Assembly (NCBI RefSeq): GCF_009371985.2
Contig: NZ_VIKU02000009.1
Span: 28,470-92,469, forward strand
Origin: Pelagihabitans pacificus
GTDB lineage: Bacteria > Bacteroidota > Bacteroidia > Flavobacteriales > Flavobacteriaceae
Length of the DNA: 64,000 nt
Direction: 5' to 3'
Both the position numbers and the translations under genes were made by a program. How positions within the stretch are numbered: position 1 is the first letter of the stretch; each line of letters opens with the position of its first letter. Below, one piece after another: positions 55,952 to 64,000 of this stretch. The notes beneath the pieces are model-generated. The model saw nothing but the letters and a program-made list of their open reading frames with translations, was not told the DNA's origin and did no database searches.

Positions 55952-58069
55952 TTAATAAAAGGTGCTTCTCTTATCCTCTATTTCCGCCTTTTCCTTTAAG
56001 GCATCGACCACCGCTGTATTCACCTTGCCTACCCTATTGTTTTTAAGGGTATTCGCATAGGTGCTGTAGTTATCGAGCTCAATGGGTTTTTCTTTCTTGG
56101 TAACGGTGACCATAAAGACACCCGTGTTGCCTTCCAAAAGATCCGATGTCTCCCCTTCCTCCATGGCAAAAGCAGTTCCTACGACCGCAGGTTCGGAACC
56201 GGCTCCGGGTATCGTTGGGGATTTCACCGTCACGGAAGATGCGTTCGCGACACTGACATTGTTGTCTTTCGCAAAATCTTCCATCGATTTTCCTTTATTG
56301 GCACCGATAATCTGAGCCGCCTTCCGCTCTTTCCGAAGCTTTGGCAATACGGTCGCCGAGGCATCCTCAACACTTATCAAGCCTTCGTCGTACTTAGCCG
56401 TTAACTGAACTACTGCATACCCGCTATTGATATTGAATCGTTTGATTTCGCCCAATTTCGTCTCGGGATTGAAAGCCCATTGCACGATACTGCGTTGGGC
56501 ATCGAGTCCGGGAAGGTTCTCGTCCATCGCCTTAATTTTGTTTACAGGCCGTACGATATATTCCTTTTCCTTGGCAAAGTCCGAGAATGGGGTATCGGTA
56601 GCCATCGACTCCAATTCAAAACTAGTGGCGTCGGTAAAAAGTGTATTGATAGTCTCTTCCGAAGGTTCCACTTCCCTGGCCAAGGTACCTACCTGGACCA
56701 AATCGCGCTTATCATCGATCTTTACGATATGGAAGCCGAAATCTGTTTCTACCAATCCGATAGTGCCCACGGGATTATCAAAGGCAAAATCGTTGAACTT
56801 TGGGGTCATTACACCTTCCTTGAAATACCCCAGATCTCCGCCGTTGGGTGCCGATGGGCCATCGGAATTATCCCTCGCCAATTCAACGAAAACCGTCCCC
56901 GGTTTTTTCGCCTCTATCAACAGTTCCTTGGCTTTTTCGGCTGCTTCCTCCTTAGTTCGGGTTATCTCCGGGTTTGCTCTTTCCGCCCCTTCGTAGGTAA
57001 TTAGAATATGGCTCGCCTTTACAGTTCCGTTAGGTTTTCTTCCGACCATTTTGGACACCTTGTAGTAATCGCCATCGCGATAAGGGCCGTAGATCTCACC
57101 AACTTGTAGGGTCATTAAGGTGTCGGCGAACAAAGGCGGAAGCTCCTTCTTCTCCTTATAAATGGTGTCGAACTTTATATCCGAATTCCTATCCAGGAAA
57201 TCCCCTATGTCGGTAGTGTTGCGAAAGCCTGAAATCGTATCGTTTTGATCGGTCTGGGGGTTGTACTCTATCGTATCCTCCATCAGTTTGGCAATCTCGT
57301 CCTCGATTGCTTTGATATCGGTGTCCGATGGCTTCTCATCGAAATATACAAATTGGATATCCCTGGCCTCCTCTTGCTTGAAGTCTTCCTTATGCTCGTT
57401 AATATAGGTTTGGATTTCACTCTTTGTAATGGTAATGGTGCTATCTGGAATGGAGGAATACGGCACGCGCACATATTTCAAATCCATTTTCTCATTGGCC
57501 AAACGGTATTCCAACTCACCTTCTTTTAAGGTCGCTCCTTCGCCGGCTTTTACAAGGTTAAAGTAAGTCTGTTCCTTGGCCTGTTGAATTATGGCCTTTT
57601 CGGTCTGTAACCAAAGATCGTAGCGCAGGGGTTCGTTTGCCTTCCAATTCGCTACGGCGTTCCTGAACACATTTTCATCGAAAACCCCATCGGCATTTTG
57701 AAATTCGGGGCTTTGTGCGTAACCGGTATTTCTTAGAAAATTAATTATCTGGTCTTGTTCAATCGAAACCCCAAGATCCTCGAACTGTTGGTTCAAAATA
57801 CTGCTGCGTACTTGCTGGTCCCATACTCTATTGACAACCTGCATTGAAGAGGTCCCGGGAGGAGAGCTTCGTTGTGCGGTCTCGACCTGCTGACGAAACT
57901 CGTCAATGGATACTTCTTCTCCATTGATTTCCGCAATCGTTGAACCGACCTTACCTCCTGCAAAACCGGTACTGGTAAAAACACCGGATATCACAAATGC
58001 GAAAAGCGCCAAACCAATAATCAATATCAAAACGGTGGTGCGCTTTCTTATATTTTCTAAAATTGCCAT
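55952..58069 (-). CDS. ppiD: PpiD-like periplasmic chaperone / peptidyl-prolyl isomerase
   Basis: 705 aa. One N-terminal transmembrane helix (about 12-34) anchors a SurA-N-like chaperone region (INGEEVSIDEFRQQVETAQ). A parvulin domain follows (VKASHILITYEG, NSDGPSAPNGGDLGYFKEG, FGFHIVKIDDKRD, about residues 350-460). A second, weaker domain comes after. It helps newly exported outer-membrane proteins fold at the Sec exit. It is the last gene of the coaX operon, 125 bp past the CorC-like gene. Confidence 0.93.
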   Translation of the reverse strand: MAILENIRKRTTVLILIIGLALFAFVISGVFTSTGFAGGKVGSTIAEINGEEVSIDEFRQQVETAQRSSPPGTSSMQVVNRVWDQQVRSSILNQQFEDLGVSIEQDQIINFLRNTGYAQSPEFQNADGVFDENVFRNAVANWKANEPLRYDLWLQTEKAIIQQAKEQTYFNLVKAGEGATLKEGELEYRLANEKMDLKYVRVPYSSIPDSTITITKSEIQTYINEHKEDFKQEEARDIQFVYFDEKPSDTDIKAIEDEIAKLMEDTIEYNPQTDQNDTISGFRNTTDIGDFLDRNSDIKFDTIYKEKKELPPLFADTLMTLQVGEIYGPYRDGDYYKVSKMVGRKPNGTVKASHILITYEGAERANPEITRTKEEAAEKAKELLIEAKKPGTVFVELARDNSDGPSAPNGGDLGYFKEGVMTPKFNDFAFDNPVGTIGLVETDFGFHIVKIDDKRDLVQVGTLAREVEPSEETINTLFTDATSFELESMATDTPFSDFAKEKEYIVRPVNKIKAMDENLPGLDAQRSIVQWAFNPETKLGEIKRFNINSGYAVVQLTAKYDEGLISVEDASATVLPKLRKERKAAQIIGANKGKSMEDFAKDNNVSVANASSVTVKSPTIPGAGSEPAVVGTAFAMEEGETSDLLEGNTGVFMVTVTKKEKPIELDNYSTYANTLKNNRVGKVNTAVVDALKEKAEIEDKRSTFY

Positions 58070-58194
58070 GATAGGGTATGTTTAAAATCAGTTGGCGAAA
58101 TTACCACTTTCTTTTCAAATATTAAAGGAGAAAAGAGCAAGTTTGAGAGGGGTTGACGGTTGAAAATCAGAATATAAAAAAGAACCGGTCGCAA

Positions 58195-59481
58195 TCAGTC
58201 TTTTTCAATGATTTCCATTGCCACCAAATCAATTTTGGTGTTGGAGACTTCCAGAACGGTAAATCTAAACCGGTCTATTTTTATCTCTGAATTCTGTTCC
58301 GGTATTTCACCCGTTTCATTGACGATCAGTCCGCCCAAGGTTTCGTATTCATCGCTTTCCGGGAGTTCCCATTTGTAGGTTTCGTTCAGATAATCGACCT
58401 CCAGTCGGGCAGATAGTTTATAGGTATTGCCATTAATCTGTTCCTCGATAAGGTCGGTACTATCGTGTTCATCCTCGATCTCACCAAATAATTCCTCGAT
58501 GATATCCTCGACCGTCATGATTCCAGAAGTACCCCCGTATTCATCGAGTACTACCGCGATGCTTTTTCGCTTTTTGGCCAGCAAATTCAAAATATCCTGT
58601 ATCAACATGGTTTCGGGCACAAACTCGACTGGCAGCAAAATACTTTTTATGGTCTTCGGTTTTTTAAATAGTTCATAGGAATGAACATACCCTATGATGT
58701 CATCGATGGTATCTTTATAGATGAGTATTTTTGAATAGCCGGTCTCCGTAAACAGCTTCGCAAGGTTTTTGGGGGATTCGTGAATCTCGACCGCCGTAAT
58801 CTCCGTGCGGGGCACCATGACCTCCCTAGCCTTCACCGCTGCAAACTCCAAGGCATTTTGAAATATCTGTATTTCAGAATCTACCTCATCTTCCTCCTCA
58901 ACGGTTTCCATTTGTTCGGTAATATAGTCGCCCAGCTCTATTTTGCTAAAAGCCAATTGCACCTCATCGCCATCGGTCTTAAAAAAAACCTTCAGAATAA
59001 TATCCGACACTTTGATGACAAAGTTGGAAATCAATGAAAAAAGTAGATAAAAAATGTACGCCGGCACGGCAAGCACCTTTAACAGGGTATTTGAATAGAT
59101 CTGGAACAATACCTTTGGTAAAAATTCCGCGGTCAATAAGATGATGATGGTAGAAATGACGGTTTGCAACAACAGACTAAAATCGGTGCGCAACAAATTT
59201 ACCAGACTATTGGAAGAAGACATTCCCTGAAACCAGTTCATAAGTAAATCCCCCATATAAAAACCATAGATTACCAGGGCGATATTGTTCCCGATAAGCA
59301 TGGTCGCGATGAACTTTGAGGGTTTTTCGGTAAGCCGTGTAAGCACGTTGGCCAAAAAGCCATCTTGCTTTTTCTCGATTTCGATGTGAATTCTATTGGC
59401 CGATATATAGGCGATTTCCATTCCCGAAAAGAAAGCGGAAAACACTAAGGACAAAATAATGATGATTATCGAAGTTTCCAC
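58195..59481 (-). CDS. Hemolysin-family (CNNM/CBS/CorC) membrane protein
   Basis: 428 aa. An N-terminal CNNM transmembrane domain (IIIIILSLVFSAFFSGMEIAY start, then several helices to about 170) precedes a CBS pair (VMVPRTEITAVEIHES, VLDEYGGTSGIMTVEDIIEE) and a C-terminal CorC/HlyC domain (NGNTYKLSARLEVDYLNE, EYETLGGLIVNETGEIPEQ). The family is tied to Mg/Co tolerance. GldE, a gliding-associated protein, has the same architecture, but this gene's position in the coaX operon points to the general paralogue. Confidence 0.9.
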   Translation of the reverse strand: METSIIIIILSLVFSAFFSGMEIAYISANRIHIEIEKKQDGFLANVLTRLTEKPSKFIATMLIGNNIALVIYGFYMGDLLMNWFQGMSSSNSLVNLLRTDFSLLLQTVISTIIILLTAEFLPKVLFQIYSNTLLKVLAVPAYIFYLLFSLISNFVIKVSDIILKVFFKTDGDEVQLAFSKIELGDYITEQMETVEEEDEVDSEIQIFQNALEFAAVKAREVMVPRTEITAVEIHESPKNLAKLFTETGYSKILIYKDTIDDIIGYVHSYELFKKPKTIKSILLPVEFVPETMLIQDILNLLAKKRKSIAVVLDEYGGTSGIMTVEDIIEELFGEIEDEHDSTDLIEEQINGNTYKLSARLEVDYLNETYKWELPESDEYETLGGLIVNETGEIPEQNSEIKIDRFRFTVLEVSNTKIDLVAMEIIEKD

Positions 59482-59483
59482 GA

Positions 59484-59687
59484 TTATTGCTTGCTATCGC
59501 GTTGTCGTTTTTCAAATTTTCGTCGATAGTTTCTTCTAAAAATGAACATACCTATAGAGACCACCGCAAAGAATACGAACAAATAGGCATTTTGTCGATC
59601 GGTGTTCCAATCGGTATAAATCCGGTAGCAAGAAAAGATTGCAATAATCAAATAAATGTATTCGGTGTATCTTAAAATCTTAATCAT
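59484..59687 (-). CDS. Small two-helix membrane protein
   Basis: 67 aa with two transmembrane helices (about 7-24 and 36-51) and a strongly basic C-terminal tail (FRRNYRRKFEKRQRDSKQ). It shares a TAATG junction with the lptC stop and ends 2 bp before the CorC-like gene. No named family is recognised; its fixed place in the operon suggests it is real. Confidence 0.75.
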   Translation of the reverse strand: MIKILRYTEYIYLIIAIFSCYRIYTDWNTDRQNAYLFVFFAVVSIGMFIFRRNYRRKFEKRQRDSKQ

Positions 59688-60286
59688 TACTTCTCCTCTT
59701 TTATAGTCATTAACCCGTAGGTCTTATGGGCATTGAAATAGCTCAGGTCTTTGTTGAAATCCATTCCTTCACCGTCCATGACGGTTCCATCTTCGGGATT
59801 GGTGAACCTAAATTTTTCCTGGGTGAAAATCCATTCGTTATCTTGATCATAATATAGCTGAGGTGCCTCCAATTTTTTCCGATCGTGGGTGGTAACCACC
59901 ACATTTCCCTGTAAATCTATCAAATTTGTAGCGGAGTAGATAATTCCATAATCGGCCACAATCGTATTCCTGTTTCCCTGATCATCGAACAAATCGACCG
60001 TTAGCCCCTCAGGAAAAGTCCTATAGGGAAACTGCAGGTTATCGAAATTATTACTGATTGGGCTTGACAAGACGGCGATTACCTTTGACGAATCTACATC
60101 GTTGATTTCCATGGTCTCCTTTGCTTCCGTATAGGTTAGTACAAAATTCTCCCCAATACCTTGGGGGAAAATCTTCGGCATGGCCTCATCCCCTACGCGT
60201 TCGTAACCGTCTTTACAGGAAAAAAAAAGCATCGCCAAAAATAATGTGGCAATGCTTCCTAAATAATATTTTCTTTTTTGGGCCAT
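59687..60286 (-). CDS. lptC: LPS export periplasmic protein LptC
   Basis: 199 aa. An N-terminal hydrophobic segment ends in FFSC (Cys24), which could be a lipobox. The beta-jellyroll is signalled by MPKIFPQGIGENFVLTYTEA, FPEGLTVDLFDDQGN, and ATNLIDLQGNVVVTTHD with KLEAPQLYYDQ. LptC takes LPS from the LptBFG transporter and passes it to LptA. The gene starts 1 bp after the TPR gene upstream. Confidence 0.92.
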   Translation of the reverse strand: MAQKRKYYLGSIATLFLAMLFFSCKDGYERVGDEAMPKIFPQGIGENFVLTYTEAKETMEINDVDSSKVIAVLSSPISNNFDNLQFPYRTFPEGLTVDLFDDQGNRNTIVADYGIIYSATNLIDLQGNVVVTTHDRKKLEAPQLYYDQDNEWIFTQEKFRFTNPEDGTVMDGEGMDFNKDLSYFNAHKTYGLMTIKEEK

Positions 60287-60287
60287 T

Positions 60288-61661
60288 CTATAAACTCGGC
60301 ACCTTCACGCTACCACCGACCCAACAACTAAAGGTAACGGTTTTACCCGCCATGTTTTCGGTAAAAATCATCTCTTTGGTAGGGGCCCTTTGTGAGTAAC
60401 TGGCAGCCGATTGGTTGGCCTTTGAGCTCAATGAGGGGTCTACACGACCTGCTTTACGAGCCATATCGGCCGCTTTCCAATAAATGGCACGCTTCTCAAA
60501 AGAGGTGTTTCCACAAGCGTTGGCACTGCTAGCATATAAGTTGGCAATCAACAAGTACGCTTTCCCGTTCGCAGGGTTGGCATCAATTGCCTTTTGAGCA
60601 TATGTCCTAGCGGTAGATTTGCTACCGACCCTTCTATAGAGCGTGGCTACCTTATAAGCGATATTCGACTTCTTATAGGAATCGGTTTCCAGTTCCAAGG
60701 CTTTGTTAAAATCCGCCACCGCACCTTTGGTGTCACCTGATTTTTGTTTCAAGGTACCACCGTACACGTAGGCGTCTGCAGACGGGTCAAGCGCCAACTG
60801 GGCCTCGAACAACTTTTTAAACATCGGGTCATCGGTACATTCCTTCTCAAACATTCTACCTACTGCACGCTTTACCCAAGTGATGTCTCCCTTTCTTTCC
60901 TCGAAGTTCTTCTGATATAAAGGAATCAAGTTATCGCACTCGGCCAGTTGCCCCAATTTAGTATCAATACTACCGGCAATTTTACCATAATTCTCGGAAT
61001 AACTATTGTAGGACTTTAGAAGCTTTTTTTCCTTGGAGGTCAAGGTACCCGCCTCCTCTTTAGGTAGCAACTTCGCAATCTTATCGGTTAACTTTTTGTT
61101 TTCCTCTTCGATCTTCTCAGTTACATCGTCATATACATCGAACACTTCCTGAAGTTCCTTTTTGCCCGATGCGTTTAAATCTACCAGACTTGAAAAATAA
61201 AGATATAACGCTTTCGGATTTGTAAAATTCTCCTTGTCTTTCTCAAAAGCATTATCCAAGGCGTCATATATTTCGCTATCGGAAATCATTTTGTTGTCGT
61301 ACTTCATCAGGACCTTGTCGATTTCCACATCGGCCATTTTGGTCTTCTTAGGGAAATATTTCATGCTGTTGTCATACAAGGCCAGCAAATCGTTGATGAA
61401 AACGTCTTTTTCAGAACCGCTTGATTTATCTATCTTGTCCTTGAGAATCCGTTCACCATATACAAAGGTGGCCCTGTTTAAATCTGGACATTCGTCATAC
61501 ACCATCTTCCAAGGCGCGTAGGCCGCATCGTAGTTTTTTACTTTGGCATGTTCCACAAAGATGGAAAGGTTCGTGGTACATTCCGGATTTTGGGCCTGGA
61601 CATTGCTTACTCCAATACACCCTAAGAGCATAATTGCCGTGATGTAGAGATTCTTTTTCAT
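60288..61661 (-). CDS. Secreted tetratricopeptide-repeat protein
   Basis: 457 aa from ATG 61661 (MKKNLYITAIMLLGCIG), which starts a proper signal peptide cleaved near VQAQ; a longer frame exists upstream but lacks one. Helical repeats include FVEHAKVKNYDAAYAPWKMVYDE near the start and, later, DTKGAVADFNKALELE and SKSTARTYAQKAIDANPANG. Similar proteins sit between the coaX-linked outer-membrane gene and lptC in flavobacteria. The role is unknown, probably periplasmic scaffold. Confidence 0.85.
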   Translation of the reverse strand: MKKNLYITAIMLLGCIGVSNVQAQNPECTTNLSIFVEHAKVKNYDAAYAPWKMVYDECPDLNRATFVYGERILKDKIDKSSGSEKDVFINDLLALYDNSMKYFPKKTKMADVEIDKVLMKYDNKMISDSEIYDALDNAFEKDKENFTNPKALYLYFSSLVDLNASGKKELQEVFDVYDDVTEKIEEENKKLTDKIAKLLPKEEAGTLTSKEKKLLKSYNSYSENYGKIAGSIDTKLGQLAECDNLIPLYQKNFEERKGDITWVKRAVGRMFEKECTDDPMFKKLFEAQLALDPSADAYVYGGTLKQKSGDTKGAVADFNKALELETDSYKKSNIAYKVATLYRRVGSKSTARTYAQKAIDANPANGKAYLLIANLYASSANACGNTSFEKRAIYWKAADMARKAGRVDPSLSSKANQSAASYSQRAPTKEMIFTENMAGKTVTFSCWVGGSVKVPSL

Positions 61662-61699
61662 TTGTTCAGTATTTAAAGTGGTTAATGTACTAAATTTAT

Positions 61700-62989
61700 T
61701 TAATTTATTTTTCGCTTTCGGAACCAAAGATCGTTAAAAGAGAATCCCAGGTTGATTTTCAGATAGCTTTCCTCTATCAAATCCGCGGAGGTCGTTCCCC
61801 TTCTTCCCAGCTCAAAACCAAGGTTTAAATTGGAGAGTTCCCTTCCCAGTGGTAGTCCAACTCCAAAAGTTATGCCAAAATTATTAATTTCCCTGTTATT
61901 CACCAGCATCCCGGTCCGATCATACCGTATCCCGGCCCTGTAAACAATTCTCTTGTAATACCCGCTAAACGCATCATAATCAGGTATGAAAAACCCTCCG
62001 AAAGAGAAGGTACTGGCATCTTCATAGACCAAATTATCATCCTCTAGGAATTCGTTCGAGAACGAACTCAATCCTTGAAAACTGTATTCGGCCCCCAAGA
62101 ACCATTTCCGCTCTTCCCCGTAACCCAGTCCCAAAGTGGCAGTCGTTGGGATTTTCAAATCCGTATTCCGTTGGCCAACCGTATCCAAATTAACATCGAT
62201 CGTCTCGATAGGCTGCTCCGCCGATACCAGGAAAGACCCAATTTGTCTCGTATTTTTCGAAGTCAGGTTCGCTTGGGTGTTTACTCTGGTGGAGACAAAC
62301 AACGTATGCTTTTCGGTAATTTTGGGAGTGTAATATAAGGCATAGTTAAAGTCGAGTCCGTTTACTTTGGAGGTCCTTAAGTCCCTTGTGCCAAACTGTA
62401 CGTTTTCCACGGTTTGAATTCTACGGCTTTCGAGATTGCCAAAATTAAAGTTGGCAGTGACTCCGATGCTCAGATCCTTCCAAAGCGCATATCCTGCAGA
62501 GAAATAAACCCTGTTAAGGCCCCCTTCCCCGGTAAATTCGTTTACGACCTGGGCATTATCCGAATTGACACTTTCTGAGACCAAATTATATCCCACGGAA
62601 GTGAAAGGGGCAATACCGAAACCTATCCCGAAGCCTTTCCCCAAACTAAAACCTAAGGATAGATAGTCTAGATTCGTAGTGGACGTGCTCTGTTCCTCCG
62701 TGAAGCTTTTAAGTTGTACTTGTTTGTTAGATACACCAGCGGCGTAATTCGCCAATCCGGCCCTGTTGTTCAGCGCAACACCCAATCTACTGTAAGCGGC
62801 TGGATTCTGTAAGTTTATATGTATACTATCACCATATACGCCGATCGACCCCATCATTTGGTTTTCCACCGTTCCAAAGGATCGGGCATCACCGATGCCA
62901 AAATAAGAATACGGGGAAACGGTGCCGTCCTGGGCATAAAGTCCTGTAGCTGTTAGACATACTACAGCGATAATAAGATTTTTAACCAT
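61700..62989 (-). CDS. Outer-membrane beta-barrel protein of the coaX operon
   Basis: 429 aa with a signal peptide (TGLYAQD). Mature sequence starts GTVSPYSYFGIGDARSFGTV, followed by SIHINLQNPAAYSRLG and many amphipathic strands rich in Gly, Tyr and Phe, to a C-terminal LKINLGFSFNDLWF. The pattern fits an FadL-like or porin-like barrel of Bacteroidota. The substrate is unknown. It begins directly after the coaX stop. Confidence 0.82.
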   Translation of the reverse strand: MVKNLIIAVVCLTATGLYAQDGTVSPYSYFGIGDARSFGTVENQMMGSIGVYGDSIHINLQNPAAYSRLGVALNNRAGLANYAAGVSNKQVQLKSFTEEQSTSTTNLDYLSLGFSLGKGFGIGFGIAPFTSVGYNLVSESVNSDNAQVVNEFTGEGGLNRVYFSAGYALWKDLSIGVTANFNFGNLESRRIQTVENVQFGTRDLRTSKVNGLDFNYALYYTPKITEKHTLFVSTRVNTQANLTSKNTRQIGSFLVSAEQPIETIDVNLDTVGQRNTDLKIPTTATLGLGYGEERKWFLGAEYSFQGLSSFSNEFLEDDNLVYEDASTFSFGGFFIPDYDAFSGYYKRIVYRAGIRYDRTGMLVNNREINNFGITFGVGLPLGRELSNLNLGFELGRRGTTSADLIEESYLKINLGFSFNDLWFRKRKIN

Positions 62990-63718
62990 TTATTGCTTGT
63001 TGTATTCCAATAAATAATTCAACCCAGACAGGAGAAAATTGGAATCCGCAAATATGGTATTTTTTAATCGTTTTGACAAAAATTGGGCATCACCCCCTGT
63101 TAAAATAACTGTTAAATCTGTGAAACGCGATTTATACCGGTTGATAAACCCGTCAATCTCATGGCAAAGACCGTTGATTACGCCGCTATGAATACTATTT
63201 TCCGTAGCATTCCCAATAAAGTCGGGGATTTCTTCCGGCGTTAACAGAGGGAGTCTTGCAGTCTGTCGGTGAAGCGCTTTATAGCGCATTTGCAGTCCAG
63301 GGGAAATAGCCCCCCCCAGGTATTCGCCATAATCATTTACCATGTCATAGGTAACGCAGGTGCCCGCATCGATGACCAAGGTATTGCCCAAGTGGTTATG
63401 ATAAAAGGCGGCGGTCGCCAGCGCAATACGATCGGCACCTAGGGTCTGCGGGGTGGCGTAGGAGTTTTTAAAGGGCGTCTTCGTCTTTGGGCTCAACTGA
63501 TGCAGCTTGCAATATATAGATAGCAAAGCCACTACTTTCGGGTCTAAGCTATTGACGGAAGATAGGATGGCCCACTCAATTTTGGGATATAGGTCGCATA
63601 CTTCCTTTACCGTCAAAACCACCTCGGCCAACTTGGTCTCCTTGTGAAAAATAATATCCTCACTATCAAAGACAGCATACTTGACATAGGTGTTCCCGGC
63701 ATCAATAATCAGGTTCAT
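62990..63718 (-). CDS. coaX: Type III pantothenate kinase CoaX
   Basis: 242 aa from ATG 63718, giving the family start NLIIDAGNTYVKYAVF; the frame stays open for 23 more codons upstream, but these are not conserved. The ASKHA-fold phosphate loops are DAGNT at 5-9 and VIDAGTCVTYD, with GADRIALATAAF between them. It does the first step of coenzyme A synthesis and belongs to the ATP- and K-dependent type not inhibited by CoA. First gene of the envelope operon. Confidence 0.95.
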   Translation of the reverse strand: MNLIIDAGNTYVKYAVFDSEDIIFHKETKLAEVVLTVKEVCDLYPKIEWAILSSVNSLDPKVVALLSIYCKLHQLSPKTKTPFKNSYATPQTLGADRIALATAAFYHNHLGNTLVIDAGTCVTYDMVNDYGEYLGGAISPGLQMRYKALHRQTARLPLLTPEEIPDFIGNATENSIHSGVINGLCHEIDGFINRYKSRFTDLTVILTGGDAQFLSKRLKNTIFADSNFLLSGLNYLLEYNKQ

Positions 63719-63774
63719 AATACAAAGATCATAAAACGTGCAATAACCCGATTGGCTTTTTTCACTTTTTTTGT

Positions 63775-63804
63775 TTGTATATCGCAAATTTGAAATTATA
63801 TTTG
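63775..63804 (+). promoter_or_regulatory. tRNA-Phe promoter
   Basis: TTG at 63775-63777, a spacer of exactly 19 bp and TATATTTG at 63797-63804: a perfect Bacteroidota-type promoter. It lies 16 bp ahead of the tRNA 5' end and inside the upstream region of the divergent coaX gene. Confidence 0.75.
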
Positions 63805-63820
63805 CTGCCCTATTGATATT

Positions 63821-63893
<73 letters not shown>

Positions 63894-63900
63894 CTTGAAA

Positions 63901-63926
63901 CCCTGCATATGCGGGGTTTTTTGTTT
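63901..63926 (+). terminator. Terminator after tRNA-Phe
   Basis: Stem CCCTGCA / TGCGGGG (one G-T pair) followed by TTTTTTGTTTT, just past the tRNA. Confidence 0.8.
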
Positions 63927-63935
63927 TATCGAAAT

Positions 63936-64000
63936 ATGCATTTTCTTTATATACTATACAGCAAGAAAACCGATGGCTATTACATCGGCGAGACACGTGA
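63936..64000 (+). CDS. GIY-YIG nuclease family protein (5' end only)
   Basis: The frame opens at ATG 63936 and runs off the window after 21 codons. The product starts MHFLYILYSKKTDGYYIGET. The YILYS...YYIGET arrangement is the GIY-YIG signature at the very N-terminus, as in small stand-alone UPF0213/Slx1-like members. Whether it is complete cannot be seen. Confidence 0.75.
   Translation, partial: MHFLYILYSKKTDGYYIGETR

Overview
The window is a continuous, gene-dense stretch of a Bacteroidota chromosome, almost certainly Flavobacteriaceae. The evidence is the gldKLMN gliding/type IX secretion cluster, a HYC_CC_PP protein, a GYDIA-type GHMP kinase, a TopA without zinc fingers, lptC inside a coaX-to-ppiD gene string, and promoters of the TTG-N19-TAnnTTTG type. 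A genus cannot be fixed from the sequence alone; a marine Maribacter/Zobellia/Muricauda-like member is only a guess. I saw no insertion sequence, prophage, CRISPR array or rRNA.

Layout. 1-4277 (minus): gldK, gldL, gldM and the 5' part of gldN, encoding the core and motor of the type IX secretion/gliding machine. 4401-8144 (minus): an arginase-family protein with lost metal ligands, then topA. 8290-9844 (minus): an LVIVD-repeat lipoprotein followed by a tiny secreted Kunitz/BPTI-type lipoprotein. 9993-14816 (plus): miaB, a sigma-54 activator, lptE, a TPR protein and secG. 14957-16972 (plus): groES and groEL.

17060-32043 (minus) is a roughly 15 kb copper/heavy-metal block of thirteen co-directional genes. 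In transcription order they are HYC_CC_PP protein, CusA-like RND pump, TolC-like channel, DUF3347 protein, an acetolactate-decarboxylase-like lipoprotein, CopA ATPase, DUF305-like membrane protein, CDF-type transporter, CusB-like adaptor, PepSY membrane protein, an outer-membrane barrel and a DUF3179 lipoprotein. A possible 30-residue Cys peptide sits after the adaptor. The likely job is detoxification of Cu/Ag in the cytoplasm (CopA) and periplasm (CusABC), with several secreted metal-binding helpers of unknown role.

32264-40346 (plus): a free-methionine-sulfoxide-reductase-like GAF protein, purH and the elongasome operon mreB-mreC-mreD-PBP2-rodA. 40387-44713: a secreted nuclease (minus), msrB-msrA (plus) and a tail-specific protease (minus). 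44894-50002 (plus): surE, a small membrane protein, lpxB, an NlpC/P60 lipoprotein and comEC. 49996-53568 (minus): DPP-IV-like peptidase and a POT peptide transporter, a peptide scavenging pair. 53720-55944 (plus): HMG-CoA reductase and a GHMP kinase (mevalonate branch). 55952-63718 (minus): coaX, an outer-membrane protein, a TPR protein, lptC, a small membrane protein, a CorC/HlyC-type protein and ppiD, an envelope-biogenesis operon. The window ends with tRNA-Phe and the first codons of a GIY-YIG nuclease gene.

Most of the window is conserved core genome. The parts most worth a second look are the secreted Kunitz lipoprotein with an Asp at its predicted P1 site, the secreted acetolactate-decarboxylase fold inside the copper operon, the arginase-fold likely pseudoenzyme next to gldK, and a 16-bp perfect palindrome in front of groES.
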